Assembly: GCA_965279565.1 (NCBI GenBank) | Contig: OZ257249.1 | Span: forward strand, 1,860,001 to 1,924,000 | Source: Tagaea sp965279565 | Lineage (GTDB): Bacteria; Pseudomonadota; Alphaproteobacteria; CACIAM-22H2 | Direction of reading: 5' to 3' | DNA length: 64,000 bases | Shown here: piece after piece, positions 41,927-49,894 of the stretch | Position numbering within the stretch: the first letter of the stretch is position 1 | Layout: each line of letters opens with the position of its first letter | Program-made: the position numbers and the translations under genes | Notes under the pieces: model-generated | What the model saw: only the letters and a program-made list of their open reading frames with translations | Databases searched by the model: none | What the model was told of the DNA's origin: nothing

Positions 41927-42220
41927 ATGCCGATTCGCGATTCCCGCCCGCAGTTGCAGTCCGCCGAGACGGTCGCGATCCAGGCGCTCGGCTGGATCGC
42001 CGCCGACGAGGAGCGGCTTGGTCGCTTCATGGGTCTTGCCGGCCTGACGGTCGACGAACTGCGCGCGCGCGCGGTCGAACCGGAGTTCCTCGGCGGCGTG
42101 CTGGATTTCGTGCTGGAGAACGAAGCGCTGCTTGTCGAGTTCGCCGCGACGGCGGAGCTGAAGCCCGATGCCGTCCTGCGCCTGCGCCGCCAGCTGCCGG
42201 GCGCGCCCGTCTGGGAATGA
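41927..42220 (+). CDS. DUF3572 family protein
   Basis: 97 residues starting MPIRDSRPQLQSAETVAIQALGWIA. The all-helical sequence with ADEERLGRFMGLAGLTVDELRA and FLGGVLDFVLENEALLVEFA is characteristic of DUF3572, restricted to Alphaproteobacteria and of unknown function. It starts 7 bp after the methyltransferase stop and overlaps the hrpB start (ATGA). Confidence 0.9.
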   Translation: MPIRDSRPQLQSAETVAIQALGWIAADEERLGRFMGLAGLTVDELRARAVEPEFLGGVLDFVLENEALLVEFAATAELKPDAVLRLRRQLPGAPVWE

Positions 42221-44706
42221 ACGCGCCGCTGCCCATCGACGCGGTGCTCGGCGAGCTTTGCGCCGCACTCGACAAATTCCCCAACGCGGTGCTCGAAGCC
42301 CCGCCGGGTGCGGGCAAGACGACGAAGGTGCCGCTCGCCCTGCTCGATGCCGGTTGGGCGAAGGGCCGCAAGATCCTGATCCTGGAGCCGCGCCGCATCG
42401 CCGCGCGCGCGGCCGCCCGGCGCATGGCACAGCTGCTGGGCGAGAATGTCGGCGACACGGTCGGCTATCGCGTGCGCCTCGACAGCCGCATCGGTCCCTC
42501 GACGCGGATCGAAGCGGTGACCGACGGCATCTTCGCGCGCCGCATCCAGCGCGATCCGGCGCTCGAAGACGTCGCGGCCGTGCTGTTCGACGAGTTCCAC
42601 GAACGCGGCCTCGAAAGCGATCTGGGGCTCGCACTCGCGCTCGATACGCAGGCGAACCTGCGCCCGGACCTGCGCCTACTCGTGATGTCGGCCACGCTCG
42701 ACGGTGTCGCGGTCGCAAGGCTGCTCGGCGACGCCACCGTCGTCTCCTCGCAGGGGCGCGCCTATCCGGTGACGCTCGAATGGCAGGAGCGGCCGGAACT
42801 GCGCGATGTCGTCGACGCGACGGCGCGCACGGTGCGCCGCGCGCTGGCGGCAGGGTCGGGCGATGCGCTCGTCTTCCTGCCCGGCGTGGCGGAGATCCGG
42901 CGCGTGGCCGAACGGCTCGACGGGCTCGGCGCCAATGTCGACTTGTTGCCGCTCTATGGCGATCTTCCGGCCGAAGCACAGGACCGCGCGATCCGGCCGA
43001 GCGTGCCGGGCCGGCGCAAGATCGTGCTCGCGACGTCGATCGCCGAAACCTCGCTGACGATCGACGGCGTTTCGATCGTCGTGGACAGCGGCCTGAAGCG
43101 TGCACCTCGCTTCGATCCGCGCAGCGGCATGTCGCGGCTGGAAACGGTGCGCGTCAGCCAGGCCTCGGCCGAGCAGCGCCGCGGCCGTGCCGGCCGTCTC
43201 GGTCCGGGCACGTGCTGGCGGCTGTGGGGCGAGGTCGAGCACCGCCAGCTCGCCCTCTACGACCGGCCGGAAATCGTCGAGGCAGATCTCGCCCCACTCG
43301 CCCTCGAACTCGCGGCGTGGGGCATCTCCGATCCGGCGACGCTGGCGCTGCTCGACCCGCCGCCAGCCGCTTCCTTCGCGCAAGCGCGAGCATTGCTTGC
43401 CGACCTGGGCGCAATCGACGGCGCTTTCCGCATCACGCCGCACGGGCGTGCGATGGCCGAACTCGCAGCACACCCGCGCCTCGCGCACATGATGCTTGCG
43501 GCCAAGGCGCAGGGGAGTGGCGCGCTTGCGGCCGACATCGCCGCCCTCGTCGAGGAGCGCGACATCCTGCGCGGCTGCCGCGAGGCCGACATGCGCCTGC
43601 GTCTGGAGATATTGCGACGCGACGCCGAGACGCGGCTGCCGTCGGGGGCGAGCCTCGACAAGGGAGCCGTCGCGCGCGTGCGCGAGGCTTCGCGCGTCTG
43701 GCGCCGCCGGCTCGACGCAAAGGGCGACGACGGATTGTCGGCGGCCGGTGCCGTCCTTGCCTTCGCCTATCCCGATCGCATCGGCAAGCGGCGCTCGGGC
43801 GGCAACGCGAGCTACCTGCTGTCGAACGGACGTGGCGCCTTCTTCTCGGCTCCCGAACCGATCGCGGCGGAGGACTGGATCGTTGCCGCAGAACTCGACG
43901 GTGGTGCACGTGAGGCGCGCATCTTCTCCGCACTCCCGACGACGCGGGCCGAGATCGAAGCCGACTTCGCCGACCGGATCGTGCGCGAACGGATCGTCGA
44001 ATGGGACGCGCGCGCCGAGGCGGTCGTCGCGGTCGAGCGCCGGCGGCTGGGCGCGCTGCTGATCGAGGAAAAGCCGGTCAAGGACCTGGATGCCGAAGAG
44101 CGGCAGGCGGCGATGGTCGCCGGCATCCGCGCGATGGGGCTCGCCTGCCTGCCTTGGACGAAGGGCAGCGAGACGCTGCGCCAGCGCGCGGCGCTGCTGC
44201 GGCGCGTCGACGGCGAAGGCTGGCCCGACTGGAGCGACGCCGCATTGCTCGCGTCGCTTGAGACGTGGCTCGGCCCGTTCCTCGGCAAGGCGTCGCGTCG
44301 GGCGCATCTTGCCGATCTCGATCTGCACGAAGCACTTCTCGCCAGCCTCGACTGGACGCAGCGCAAGGCGCTGGATGCGCAGGCCCCTACACATGTCGAA
44401 GTACCGACCGGGAACCGCATCGCGCTCGACTATTCGGTCGATCCGCCGGTCCTTGCCGTGCGGCTGCAGGAGATGTTCGGCTGCCGCGACACGCCGGTGC
44501 TGGCGGGCGGGAAGGTGCGGGTCGTGCTGCATCTGCTGAGCCCGGCGCGCCGGCCGGTGCAGGTCACGCAGGATCTCGCCGGCTTCTGGCGCGGCACCTA
44601 CAAGGACGTGAAGCGCGACCTCAAAGGGCAGTATCCCAAGCATGTCTGGCCCGAAGATCCGCTCGTCGCGGCACCGACGGCGCGTGCCAAGCCGCGGGGG
44701 ACGTGA
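42217..44706 (+). CDS. hrpB: ATP-dependent helicase HrpB
   Basis: 829 residues, the normal length for HrpB. DEAH-box helicase core: Walker A PPGAGKTTKVPL, EPRRIAARAAARRMA, motif II as DEFH in LFDEFHERGLESDLG, MSATLDG, then ATSIAETSLTIDGV and the QRRGRAGRLGPGTCWRLW motif VI. The C-terminal HrpB domain ends in VTQDLAGFWRGTYKDVKRDLKG-like residues. Its cellular role is poorly defined (RNA or DNA unwinding). DUF3572, hrpB and the next gene overlap and form one unit. Confidence 0.95.
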   Translation: MNAPLPIDAVLGELCAALDKFPNAVLEAPPGAGKTTKVPLALLDAGWAKGRKILILEPRRIAARAAARRMAQLLGENVGDTVGYRVRLDSRIGPSTRIEAVTDGIFARRIQRDPALEDVAAVLFDEFHERGLESDLGLALALDTQANLRPDLRLLVMSATLDGVAVARLLGDATVVSSQGRAYPVTLEWQERPELRDVVDATARTVRRALAAGSGDALVFLPGVAEIRRVAERLDGLGANVDLLPLYGDLPAEAQDRAIRPSVPGRRKIVLATSIAETSLTIDGVSIVVDSGLKRAPRFDPRSGMSRLETVRVSQASAEQRRGRAGRLGPGTCWRLWGEVEHRQLALYDRPEIVEADLAPLALELAAWGISDPATLALLDPPPAASFAQARALLADLGAIDGAFRITPHGRAMAELAAHPRLAHMMLAAKAQGSGALAADIAALVEERDILRGCREADMRLRLEILRRDAETRLPSGASLDKGAVARVREASRVWRRRLDAKGDDGLSAAGAVLAFAYPDRIGKRRSGGNASYLLSNGRGAFFSAPEPIAAEDWIVAAELDGGAREARIFSALPTTRAEIEADFADRIVRERIVEWDARAEAVVAVERRRLGALLIEEKPVKDLDAEERQAAMVAGIRAMGLACLPWTKGSETLRQRAALLRRVDGEGWPDWSDAALLASLETWLGPFLGKASRRAHLADLDLHEALLASLDWTQRKALDAQAPTHVEVPTGNRIALDYSVDPPVLAVRLQEMFGCRDTPVLAGGKVRVVLHLLSPARRPVQVTQDLAGFWRGTYKDVKRDLKGQYPKHVWPEDPLVAAPTARAKPRGT

Positions 44707-45506
44707 TGCTGGCCGAGATGCTGCTCTACCGCCTGACGCGCGCCGAACCGTGGGCCGACGCGCTTGGCTATCGCGAGGGGGCCGTGCGGCTCTGGTCGCG
44801 CTACGGGCGCTGCAAGCGCGCCTGGGCGCCGCATCTGGAGAACACGCGCCGCATCGTGGCCGAGGCGGCGGCGGCGGCACCGGGCCGGCGGACGGCGCTG
44901 GTGTTCGGCTCGGGCCTGCTCGCCGATCTGCCGCTCGACGCGCTATGCGCGAAATTCGCGCGCGTCGTGCTCGTCGATGTCGTGCATCTTCCGACGGTGC
45001 GCTGGCGCACGCGACGGCTGGCGAATGTCGAGCTTGCCGTCGCCGACCTGACGGGGACGGCCGCAGGTCTCGCCCGCCTGCCGCCCGGCGCGCCACCCGA
45101 GCCGGGGAGCCGTTTCGGCCTTGACGATCCGTCGGTCGACTTCGTCGTCTCGCTCAACCTCGTCTCGCAGTTGCCGATCGCTCCCGTTGACCGGCTCGAG
45201 ACGCGCTGCGGCTGGACCGAGGCGGCGGCCGGCCCTTACGGTGCCAAAGTCGTGGCGGCGCATTTCGAGCATCTGCGCGCCTTCGCGGCCCCGGTCTGCG
45301 TGGTCGGGGACCGGTCGCGCGCCTTCCTTGACCGCGACGGGCGGACACTCGAGACCGAAGATGCCCTCTACGGAGTCATGCCTCCACCGGCCGATGCCGA
45401 ATGGGACTGGGACCTTGCCCCCCTGGGCGAGCACGACCGGAAATACGCCATCCGCAACCGCGTGTTCGCCATTCGAGTGCTGCGCGACCAGCATACGATC
45501 GTGTAA
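44706..45506 (+). CDS. Uncharacterised protein with Rossmann-like core
   Basis: 266 residues from the ATG at 44706 (TGATG overlap with the hrpB stop; a GTG at 44703 is also possible). No family I can name. The middle section TALVFGSGLLADLPLDALC, followed by VVLVDVVHLPTVRW and later DFVVSLNLVSQL, reads like the SAM-binding strands of a methyltransferase. A tryptophan- and arginine-rich N-terminus (LWSRYGRCKRAWAPHLENTR) precedes it. It is soluble. Coupling to hrpB suggests a shared role in RNA metabolism, but this is only positional. Confidence 0.7.
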   Translation: MLAEMLLYRLTRAEPWADALGYREGAVRLWSRYGRCKRAWAPHLENTRRIVAEAAAAAPGRRTALVFGSGLLADLPLDALCAKFARVVLVDVVHLPTVRWRTRRLANVELAVADLTGTAAGLARLPPGAPPEPGSRFGLDDPSVDFVVSLNLVSQLPIAPVDRLETRCGWTEAAAGPYGAKVVAAHFEHLRAFAAPVCVVGDRSRAFLDRDGRTLETEDALYGVMPPPADAEWDWDLAPLGEHDRKYAIRNRVFAIRVLRDQHTIV

Positions 45507-45562
45507 ATTCACCGAGTCGCATCGATTCGGCCGAGCGATCGGCCCGCCTTCGGGAGTTCGAA

Positions 45563-46186
45563 ATGTCGCGCGTGACGGCCGCTTTTGCCACGGCTCTTCT
45601 GTCAGTCTGGGCTTCCGGTGCGGTCGCGCAGGACCTGCGGACCGGTCTTGACGCGATCAAGCGGGGACAATGGGGTGCGGCCCTGCAGGAACTCGGACCG
45701 CTGGCCGAATCCGGCAGCGCGCCCGCCCAGTACGCGCTCGGCACGATGTACGCGAATGGCGACGGCGTCGTCGCCGACCTTCCGCGCGCCGAACGCCTGT
45801 TGCGACAGGCGGCACAGGGCGGGGAATGGCGCGCGCGGGCACATCTGGAGTTCATGCGCGTGACCGGCCAGCTCACGCCGACCGCTGCGGCAAGCCCGCT
45901 TTCGGCTGCCGCCGCGACCGGCGGTGCCGGCGGCGACGGCTGGCGGGTGCAGCTTGCGACCGTTCCCTCCTCGGAACTGGCGCAGCGCGAGTTCCGACGC
46001 CTGTCGCGCCAGTACGGCGAAATTCTGGCCGGCACCGACCTGCTGGCGCCGCTCTACACGATGCCAGATGGCGCGCAGGTCGTGCGCGTGCAGGCCGGCC
46101 CGCTCAGCGAAGCTCGGGCGCGCGACATCTGCGCGAAACTCCGGGACATGAATGCCGGGTGCCGGCTGATCCGGCCGGAAGGCTGA
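45563..46186 (+). CDS. Secreted TPR/Sel1-repeat and SPOR-domain protein
   Basis: 207 residues from the ATG at 45563. A signal peptide (cleavage near GAVAQDL) is followed by a Sel1-like TPR unit (GQWGAALQELGPLAESGSAPAQYALGTMYANGDGV), an Ala-rich linker, and a C-terminal SPOR domain (WRVQLATVPSSELAQREFRRL to GCRLIRPEG). SPOR domains bind denuded peptidoglycan glycans at division sites or lytic regions. So it is probably periplasmic and cell-wall associated. The stop is 4 bp from the stop of the convergent small gene. Confidence 0.85.
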   Translation: MSRVTAAFATALLSVWASGAVAQDLRTGLDAIKRGQWGAALQELGPLAESGSAPAQYALGTMYANGDGVVADLPRAERLLRQAAQGGEWRARAHLEFMRVTGQLTPTAAASPLSAAAATGGAGGDGWRVQLATVPSSELAQREFRRLSRQYGEILAGTDLLAPLYTMPDGAQVVRVQAGPLSEARARDICAKLRDMNAGCRLIRPEG

Positions 46187-46189
46187 TCG

Positions 46190-46417
46190 TCAGGCCCCGG
46201 TCGCGGCCACTTCGCTGCGCCGGAACATGTCGGGATTCATCAATGCCGCGAATGAAAAGGTGCGCTGGATCGACGCGTTGTCGAGCCGGCGCAGACGCGC
46301 ATGCGGGATCTTGTTGGGGTCCTGGAACACCAACTCGATCTCCCAGCTGATCGATTCGCGCCCGATCGCGACGAACCGGTCGCCGATCTTGAATCCGTCG
46401 TTCTTGTTGCGAAACAT
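46190..46417 (-). CDS. Conserved small protein of unknown function
   Basis: 75 residues, MFRNKNDGFKIGDRFVAIGR start. The middle (SWEIELVFQDPNKIPHARLRRLD) is ordinary protein sequence with balanced composition rather than the arginine-rich look of antisense frames in this genome, so I accept it as real. It has no signal peptide or membrane helix. The beta-rich pattern could be a small PilZ- or SH3-like barrel, but I see no RxxxR motif of PilZ. It is divergent from the pel operon across 361 bp. Confidence 0.6.
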   Translation of the reverse strand: MFRNKNDGFKIGDRFVAIGRESISWEIELVFQDPNKIPHARLRRLDNASIQRTFSFAALMNPDMFRRSEVAATGA

Positions 46418-46778
46418 GTGCTGCGTTCACTTCACGTAATCTGACTATGTCGGGAATCTAGTCGCTCGCCTGCGCGACGTAAAGGCCCCGGCATGCCGAA
46501 TGATATCTGCGCGGACGCGGCGGTCTCGCGAATGGCTCGCGTCTCATTCGCGCATCTGATTGTCGAACGATGCGTCATGCACATTGCAGCAAGTTGAACG
46601 TGCTTACGAAGCGCGCGTCGATTTGCAAATTGCGAACGGCGCAAGCGCCGAAGCTGCCGGACGATGCATTTTGCGACACGCATGAGACGCGCAAATGAGC
46701 GCGAGTCCATGGGGTTAATGCTAAACTCCACCTCGATTCGCGCACTGTTCGAACGCGATCCACGCCACGGCACGGAAC
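46418..46778. promoter_or_regulatory. 361-bp non-coding region upstream of the pel operon
   Basis: No convincing gene lies here. Structures seen: an 8-bp inverted repeat CGCGAATG/CATTCGCG (46527-46534 with 46545-46552, 10-nt spacer), a perfect 10-bp palindrome ATTTGCAAAT (46621-46630), and a small stem GGCGC-AA-GCGCC (46638-46649). Base composition is less G+C-rich than nearby. TAAACT at 46722-46727 is a possible -10 box for pel, with no clear -35. It is the longest gap in the window and the obvious control point for pel and for the leftward small gene. Confidence 0.5.
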
Positions 46779-47645
46779 ATGACCGGTTTGCGCAAATTCT
46801 CCCGCGCATCGACGCCGATTCTGGGGGCTCTGCTCTTGCTTTCTGCGCTCTTCGGGTTCGCGCGCGCGAACGACGAGCCGTTCAGATGGGCGGTGTACTA
46901 CGGCGCCGACGCGCCGCCCGACGCGTTCGCGGATTACCGGATGGTCGTCTTCGATTCCGACCGCCATCCAGACATCGAACCGGTCGCCGCGCGTCGCACG
47001 CAGGTGCTGGGATATCTCAGCATCGGCGAGGTGCATCGCTCGCGCAGCTATTTCTCAGAGGTGGAGCGCGAGAAGCTGCTCGTCTACGAGAATCCGACAT
47101 GGCCTGGCGCTTTCGCCGTCGACGTGCGCGACGCGCGCTGGCGCAGGCGCATCGTCGAGGAATTGGTCCCGGCGATCCTCGCGCGCGGCTTCCAGGGCGT
47201 GTTTCTCGACACGGCCGATACCGCGATCGATCTGGAAAGGCGCGACCGGACGAAGTTCGCCGGCGCCACGCTCGCGACGATCGAACTCGTCAAGGCGATC
47301 CGCAACCGCCATCCGCAGATCGCCATCGTCCTCAACCGCGGCTACGAGATCCTTCCGGCCGTCGAGGGCGCCATCGACATGGTGCTTGCCGAATCGCTGG
47401 TCACCGCGTGGGATTTCGAGAACAAGCAGCCGCGCATGGCCCCGGCTGACCTGCGTTCGTCGCAGGTGACGCAGCTTGCCGACGCGCGGCGGCGCACGCC
47501 GAAGCTGCGCGTGCTGGCGCTCGAATACTGGGCGCCGGACGACACCGCGCGGATCAAGGCGATCTATGCGCAGGTCCGGGCCCTCGGATTCGCGCCCTAT
47601 GTCGCGACCGTGGCGCTCGATCGCGTGGTTCCCGAACCGCGATGA
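46779..47645 (+). CDS. pelA: PelA hydrolase half (GH114/GH166-like glycoside hydrolase)
   Basis: 288 residues with a signal peptide (hydrophobic 14-28). The TIM-barrel glycosidase matches the N-terminal part of Pseudomonas PelA: RWAVYYGADAPPDAF, VLGYLSIGEVHRSRSYF, GFQGVFLDTADTAIDL with Asp144, and AIDMVLAESLVTAWDF with Glu205, the expected acid/base pair. In known PelA this domain cuts the GalN/GalNAc polymer Pel in the periplasm. Here it is a separate protein, whereas in Pseudomonas it is fused to the deacetylase. The next gene overlaps by 4 bp and has its own signal peptide. So the split looks natural. Confidence 0.88.
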   Translation: MTGLRKFSRASTPILGALLLLSALFGFARANDEPFRWAVYYGADAPPDAFADYRMVVFDSDRHPDIEPVAARRTQVLGYLSIGEVHRSRSYFSEVEREKLLVYENPTWPGAFAVDVRDARWRRRIVEELVPAILARGFQGVFLDTADTAIDLERRDRTKFAGATLATIELVKAIRNRHPQIAIVLNRGYEILPAVEGAIDMVLAESLVTAWDFENKQPRMAPADLRSSQVTQLADARRRTPKLRVLALEYWAPDDTARIKAIYAQVRALGFAPYVATVALDRVVPEPR

Positions 47646-49894
47646 GACGGGCAGCGCTAATCGTCCTGTTCCTTGCCGGGCTCCTCGTGCCCGTCTGCGC
47701 CGACGCGCAGGTCGTGCCGCGCCGCGTGTTCGTGCTCTGGGATTCGTCCGTGACGAGCCGGTGGCGTGAGACGTTCGCGCACCTGATGCTCGAAATGCCG
47801 CTGAACCGTCTCGGCTACGTCGTCGAGCCGGTCGATGTCGCCAGACCGCTTCCCGACATTTCGGCCTTCGAGGGCACGCACGCCGTGATCTCCTGGCTCG
47901 AGGCCGACACGGTGCCCGACGCGCGTGCCGCTTTCGCTTTCATCGACGCGGCGACGGCGCGCGGCCTGCGCTTCGTGCAGCTGGGCGACGCGGCCTATCT
48001 GCGCGGGCGCGCCGGCGCGCCAAGCGTGAGTGCGGCCGAGGCGAACCGCGTCTTCGCGCGAGCAGGGTTCCGCCTCAGCGAGGATTTCGTCCGTCTGACC
48101 TTCGATGTCGAGATTCTGCGCAAGGAAGCGGCACTCGTCGAGTACGAGCGGCCTCTCGACCGCGTGCTGCCGCCCTATCCGGTCTGGCGGCCGCTCGACG
48201 CGCGCACGCGCTCGCTGCTCGTGCTGCGCCGTCGCGGCCAGCCGGATACCGAAAGCCACGTCGTGATGCTGGCACCGGGTGGCGGCCTCGCGAGCTCCGG
48301 GTACTCGCACTTCTTCGAGCCCGAGTTGCGCCGCCGCCAGTGGCGCATCGATCCGTTCGAGTTCCTGACGGCCGCACTCGGCGCCGGGGGCGGACCGGTC
48401 CCGGACGTCACGACGCTCGTCGGCCGCCGGATCTATTTCAGCCATGTCGACGGCGACGGCTGGCGCAACGTGACCGAGATCCTGCCGTGGCGGCGTACGC
48501 GCAAGCTCTCGTCCGAGGTGATCCTGGACGAGGTGCTGCTGCGCTATCCCGATCTTCCGGCGACAATCGGACCCGTGGTTGCCGACCTCCATCCCGACTG
48601 GTGCGGCTCGGAGGAGACGCGCGCCATCGCGCGGAAGATGTTCGCGCTGCCGCACGTCGAAGCCGGCAGCCACACCTGGACGCATCCGCTCGACTGGGGA
48701 TTCTTCGACACGCCGGATACGGCCGCGAAGGAGCGCCCGTTCCTGCGGCGCTATCCGGGTTGCCGGTCCGAGCCTTCGCGCCTTGCGGCCCTCTACGACC
48801 GGATCCGCAAGCGCATGGCGGGTGCTGCGGACGATGGCGACGACGGGTCGGAGTTCGACGGGCAATACGGAACGATCGGCAGCTACAACACGCCGCGTTC
48901 GTTCGCAAAGGTCCCCTTCGACATCGATCTCGAGATCGGCAAGGCGGCCGCCTATCTCGCAACGCTGGCGCCGGCCGGCAAGACCGTTCCGGTCGTGCAG
49001 TGGTCCGGCAACACGATGCCGTTCGAGGCGATCCTGAAGGCGACACGCGAAGCGGGCCTGCGCAACGTCAACGGCGGCGACACGCGCTTCGATCGCGAAT
49101 TCAACTCGGTTTCGTACGTGGCGCCGATCGGCCGGCGGGTCGGCCGCGAGCGCCAGATCTATTCGGCGGCGTCGAACGAGAACACGTACACGGACCTGTG
49201 GACCGACAGGTTCTTCGGCTACCGGGCGCTGGTGGACACGTTCGAGCGGACCGGTGCGCCGCGACGCCTCGTGCCGATCAACATCTACTATCACATCTAT
49301 TCCGGCGAGAAGGAGCCGGCACTGAAGGCGCTGCTCGACAACATCGAATACGTGCGCGCGCGCGACGTGACGCCGATCTTCATGTCGCACTACGCGGCGA
49401 TCGCGGAGGGTTTCTACGAAGCGCGGATCGAGCGTCTGGACCGGAATGTCTGGCGCATCGGGTCGCGCGGCGCGCTCCAGACCGTGCGGTTCGATCCGCC
49501 GCTGGACGGGATGTCGGTCGACTTCGCCCGGTCGAGCGGCGTGCTGGGGTACCGGCGCGATGCCGGAGCGCTCTATGTGGCGCTCGATCCCGCCGCGGTG
49601 GAGCCCGTCGTGGCGCTCGCTCAGGATGCCGATGCGGCCCGACCGTGGCTCCTGGACTCGCGCTGGCCGGTGCGCGATCTGAAGATCGACGGCGATGGAT
49701 TTGCGTTCGAGGCGGCCGGCTTCGGCTCCGGCGCCATGCGCTGGCGCGTGACGCCGGGTTCCCGCTATTCCCTCGCCGAAGGTACGGCACCCGTCCGCGA
49801 GATCGCGTCGGACCGGGACGGGATTCTCGCCTTCGCGCTGGAGGCGGCCGACGGACGGCCCGTGGCCGTGCGGATCTCGGGCGTGCGGCAATGA
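47642..49894 (+). CDS. pelA: PelA deacetylase half (periplasmic polysaccharide deacetylase)
   Basis: 750 residues with its own signal peptide (cleavage near CADAQVV). It covers the central and C-terminal parts of PelA: a reductase-like region, then a deacetylase domain with the metal motif YFSHVDGDGW (Asp270/Asp272) and HVEAGSHTWTHPLDW (His344, His348), and a C-terminal beta-rich domain. Partial de-N-acetylation makes Pel cationic and export-competent. Length plus the separate hydrolase (288 + 750) is close to Pseudomonas PelA (about 950). Overlaps both neighbours by 4 bp. Confidence 0.88.
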   Translation: MRRAALIVLFLAGLLVPVCADAQVVPRRVFVLWDSSVTSRWRETFAHLMLEMPLNRLGYVVEPVDVARPLPDISAFEGTHAVISWLEADTVPDARAAFAFIDAATARGLRFVQLGDAAYLRGRAGAPSVSAAEANRVFARAGFRLSEDFVRLTFDVEILRKEAALVEYERPLDRVLPPYPVWRPLDARTRSLLVLRRRGQPDTESHVVMLAPGGGLASSGYSHFFEPELRRRQWRIDPFEFLTAALGAGGGPVPDVTTLVGRRIYFSHVDGDGWRNVTEILPWRRTRKLSSEVILDEVLLRYPDLPATIGPVVADLHPDWCGSEETRAIARKMFALPHVEAGSHTWTHPLDWGFFDTPDTAAKERPFLRRYPGCRSEPSRLAALYDRIRKRMAGAADDGDDGSEFDGQYGTIGSYNTPRSFAKVPFDIDLEIGKAAAYLATLAPAGKTVPVVQWSGNTMPFEAILKATREAGLRNVNGGDTRFDREFNSVSYVAPIGRRVGRERQIYSAASNENTYTDLWTDRFFGYRALVDTFERTGAPRRLVPINIYYHIYSGEKEPALKALLDNIEYVRARDVTPIFMSHYAAIAEGFYEARIERLDRNVWRIGSRGALQTVRFDPPLDGMSVDFARSSGVLGYRRDAGALYVALDPAAVEPVVALAQDADAARPWLLDSRWPVRDLKIDGDGFAFEAAGFGSGAMRWRVTPGSRYSLAEGTAPVREIASDRDGILAFALEAADGRPVAVRISGVRQ

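Noticed and set aside
46432..46809. A minus-strand frame inside the pel upstream region as a gene
   Set aside because: It runs into the pelA start, has antisense-like arginine/serine composition, and carries no motif.
46779..49894. pelA as a pseudogene broken by a frameshift
   Set aside because: Both halves have complete domains, catalytic residues and their own signal peptides, and meet in an ATGA overlap. This is an organised split rather than damage.
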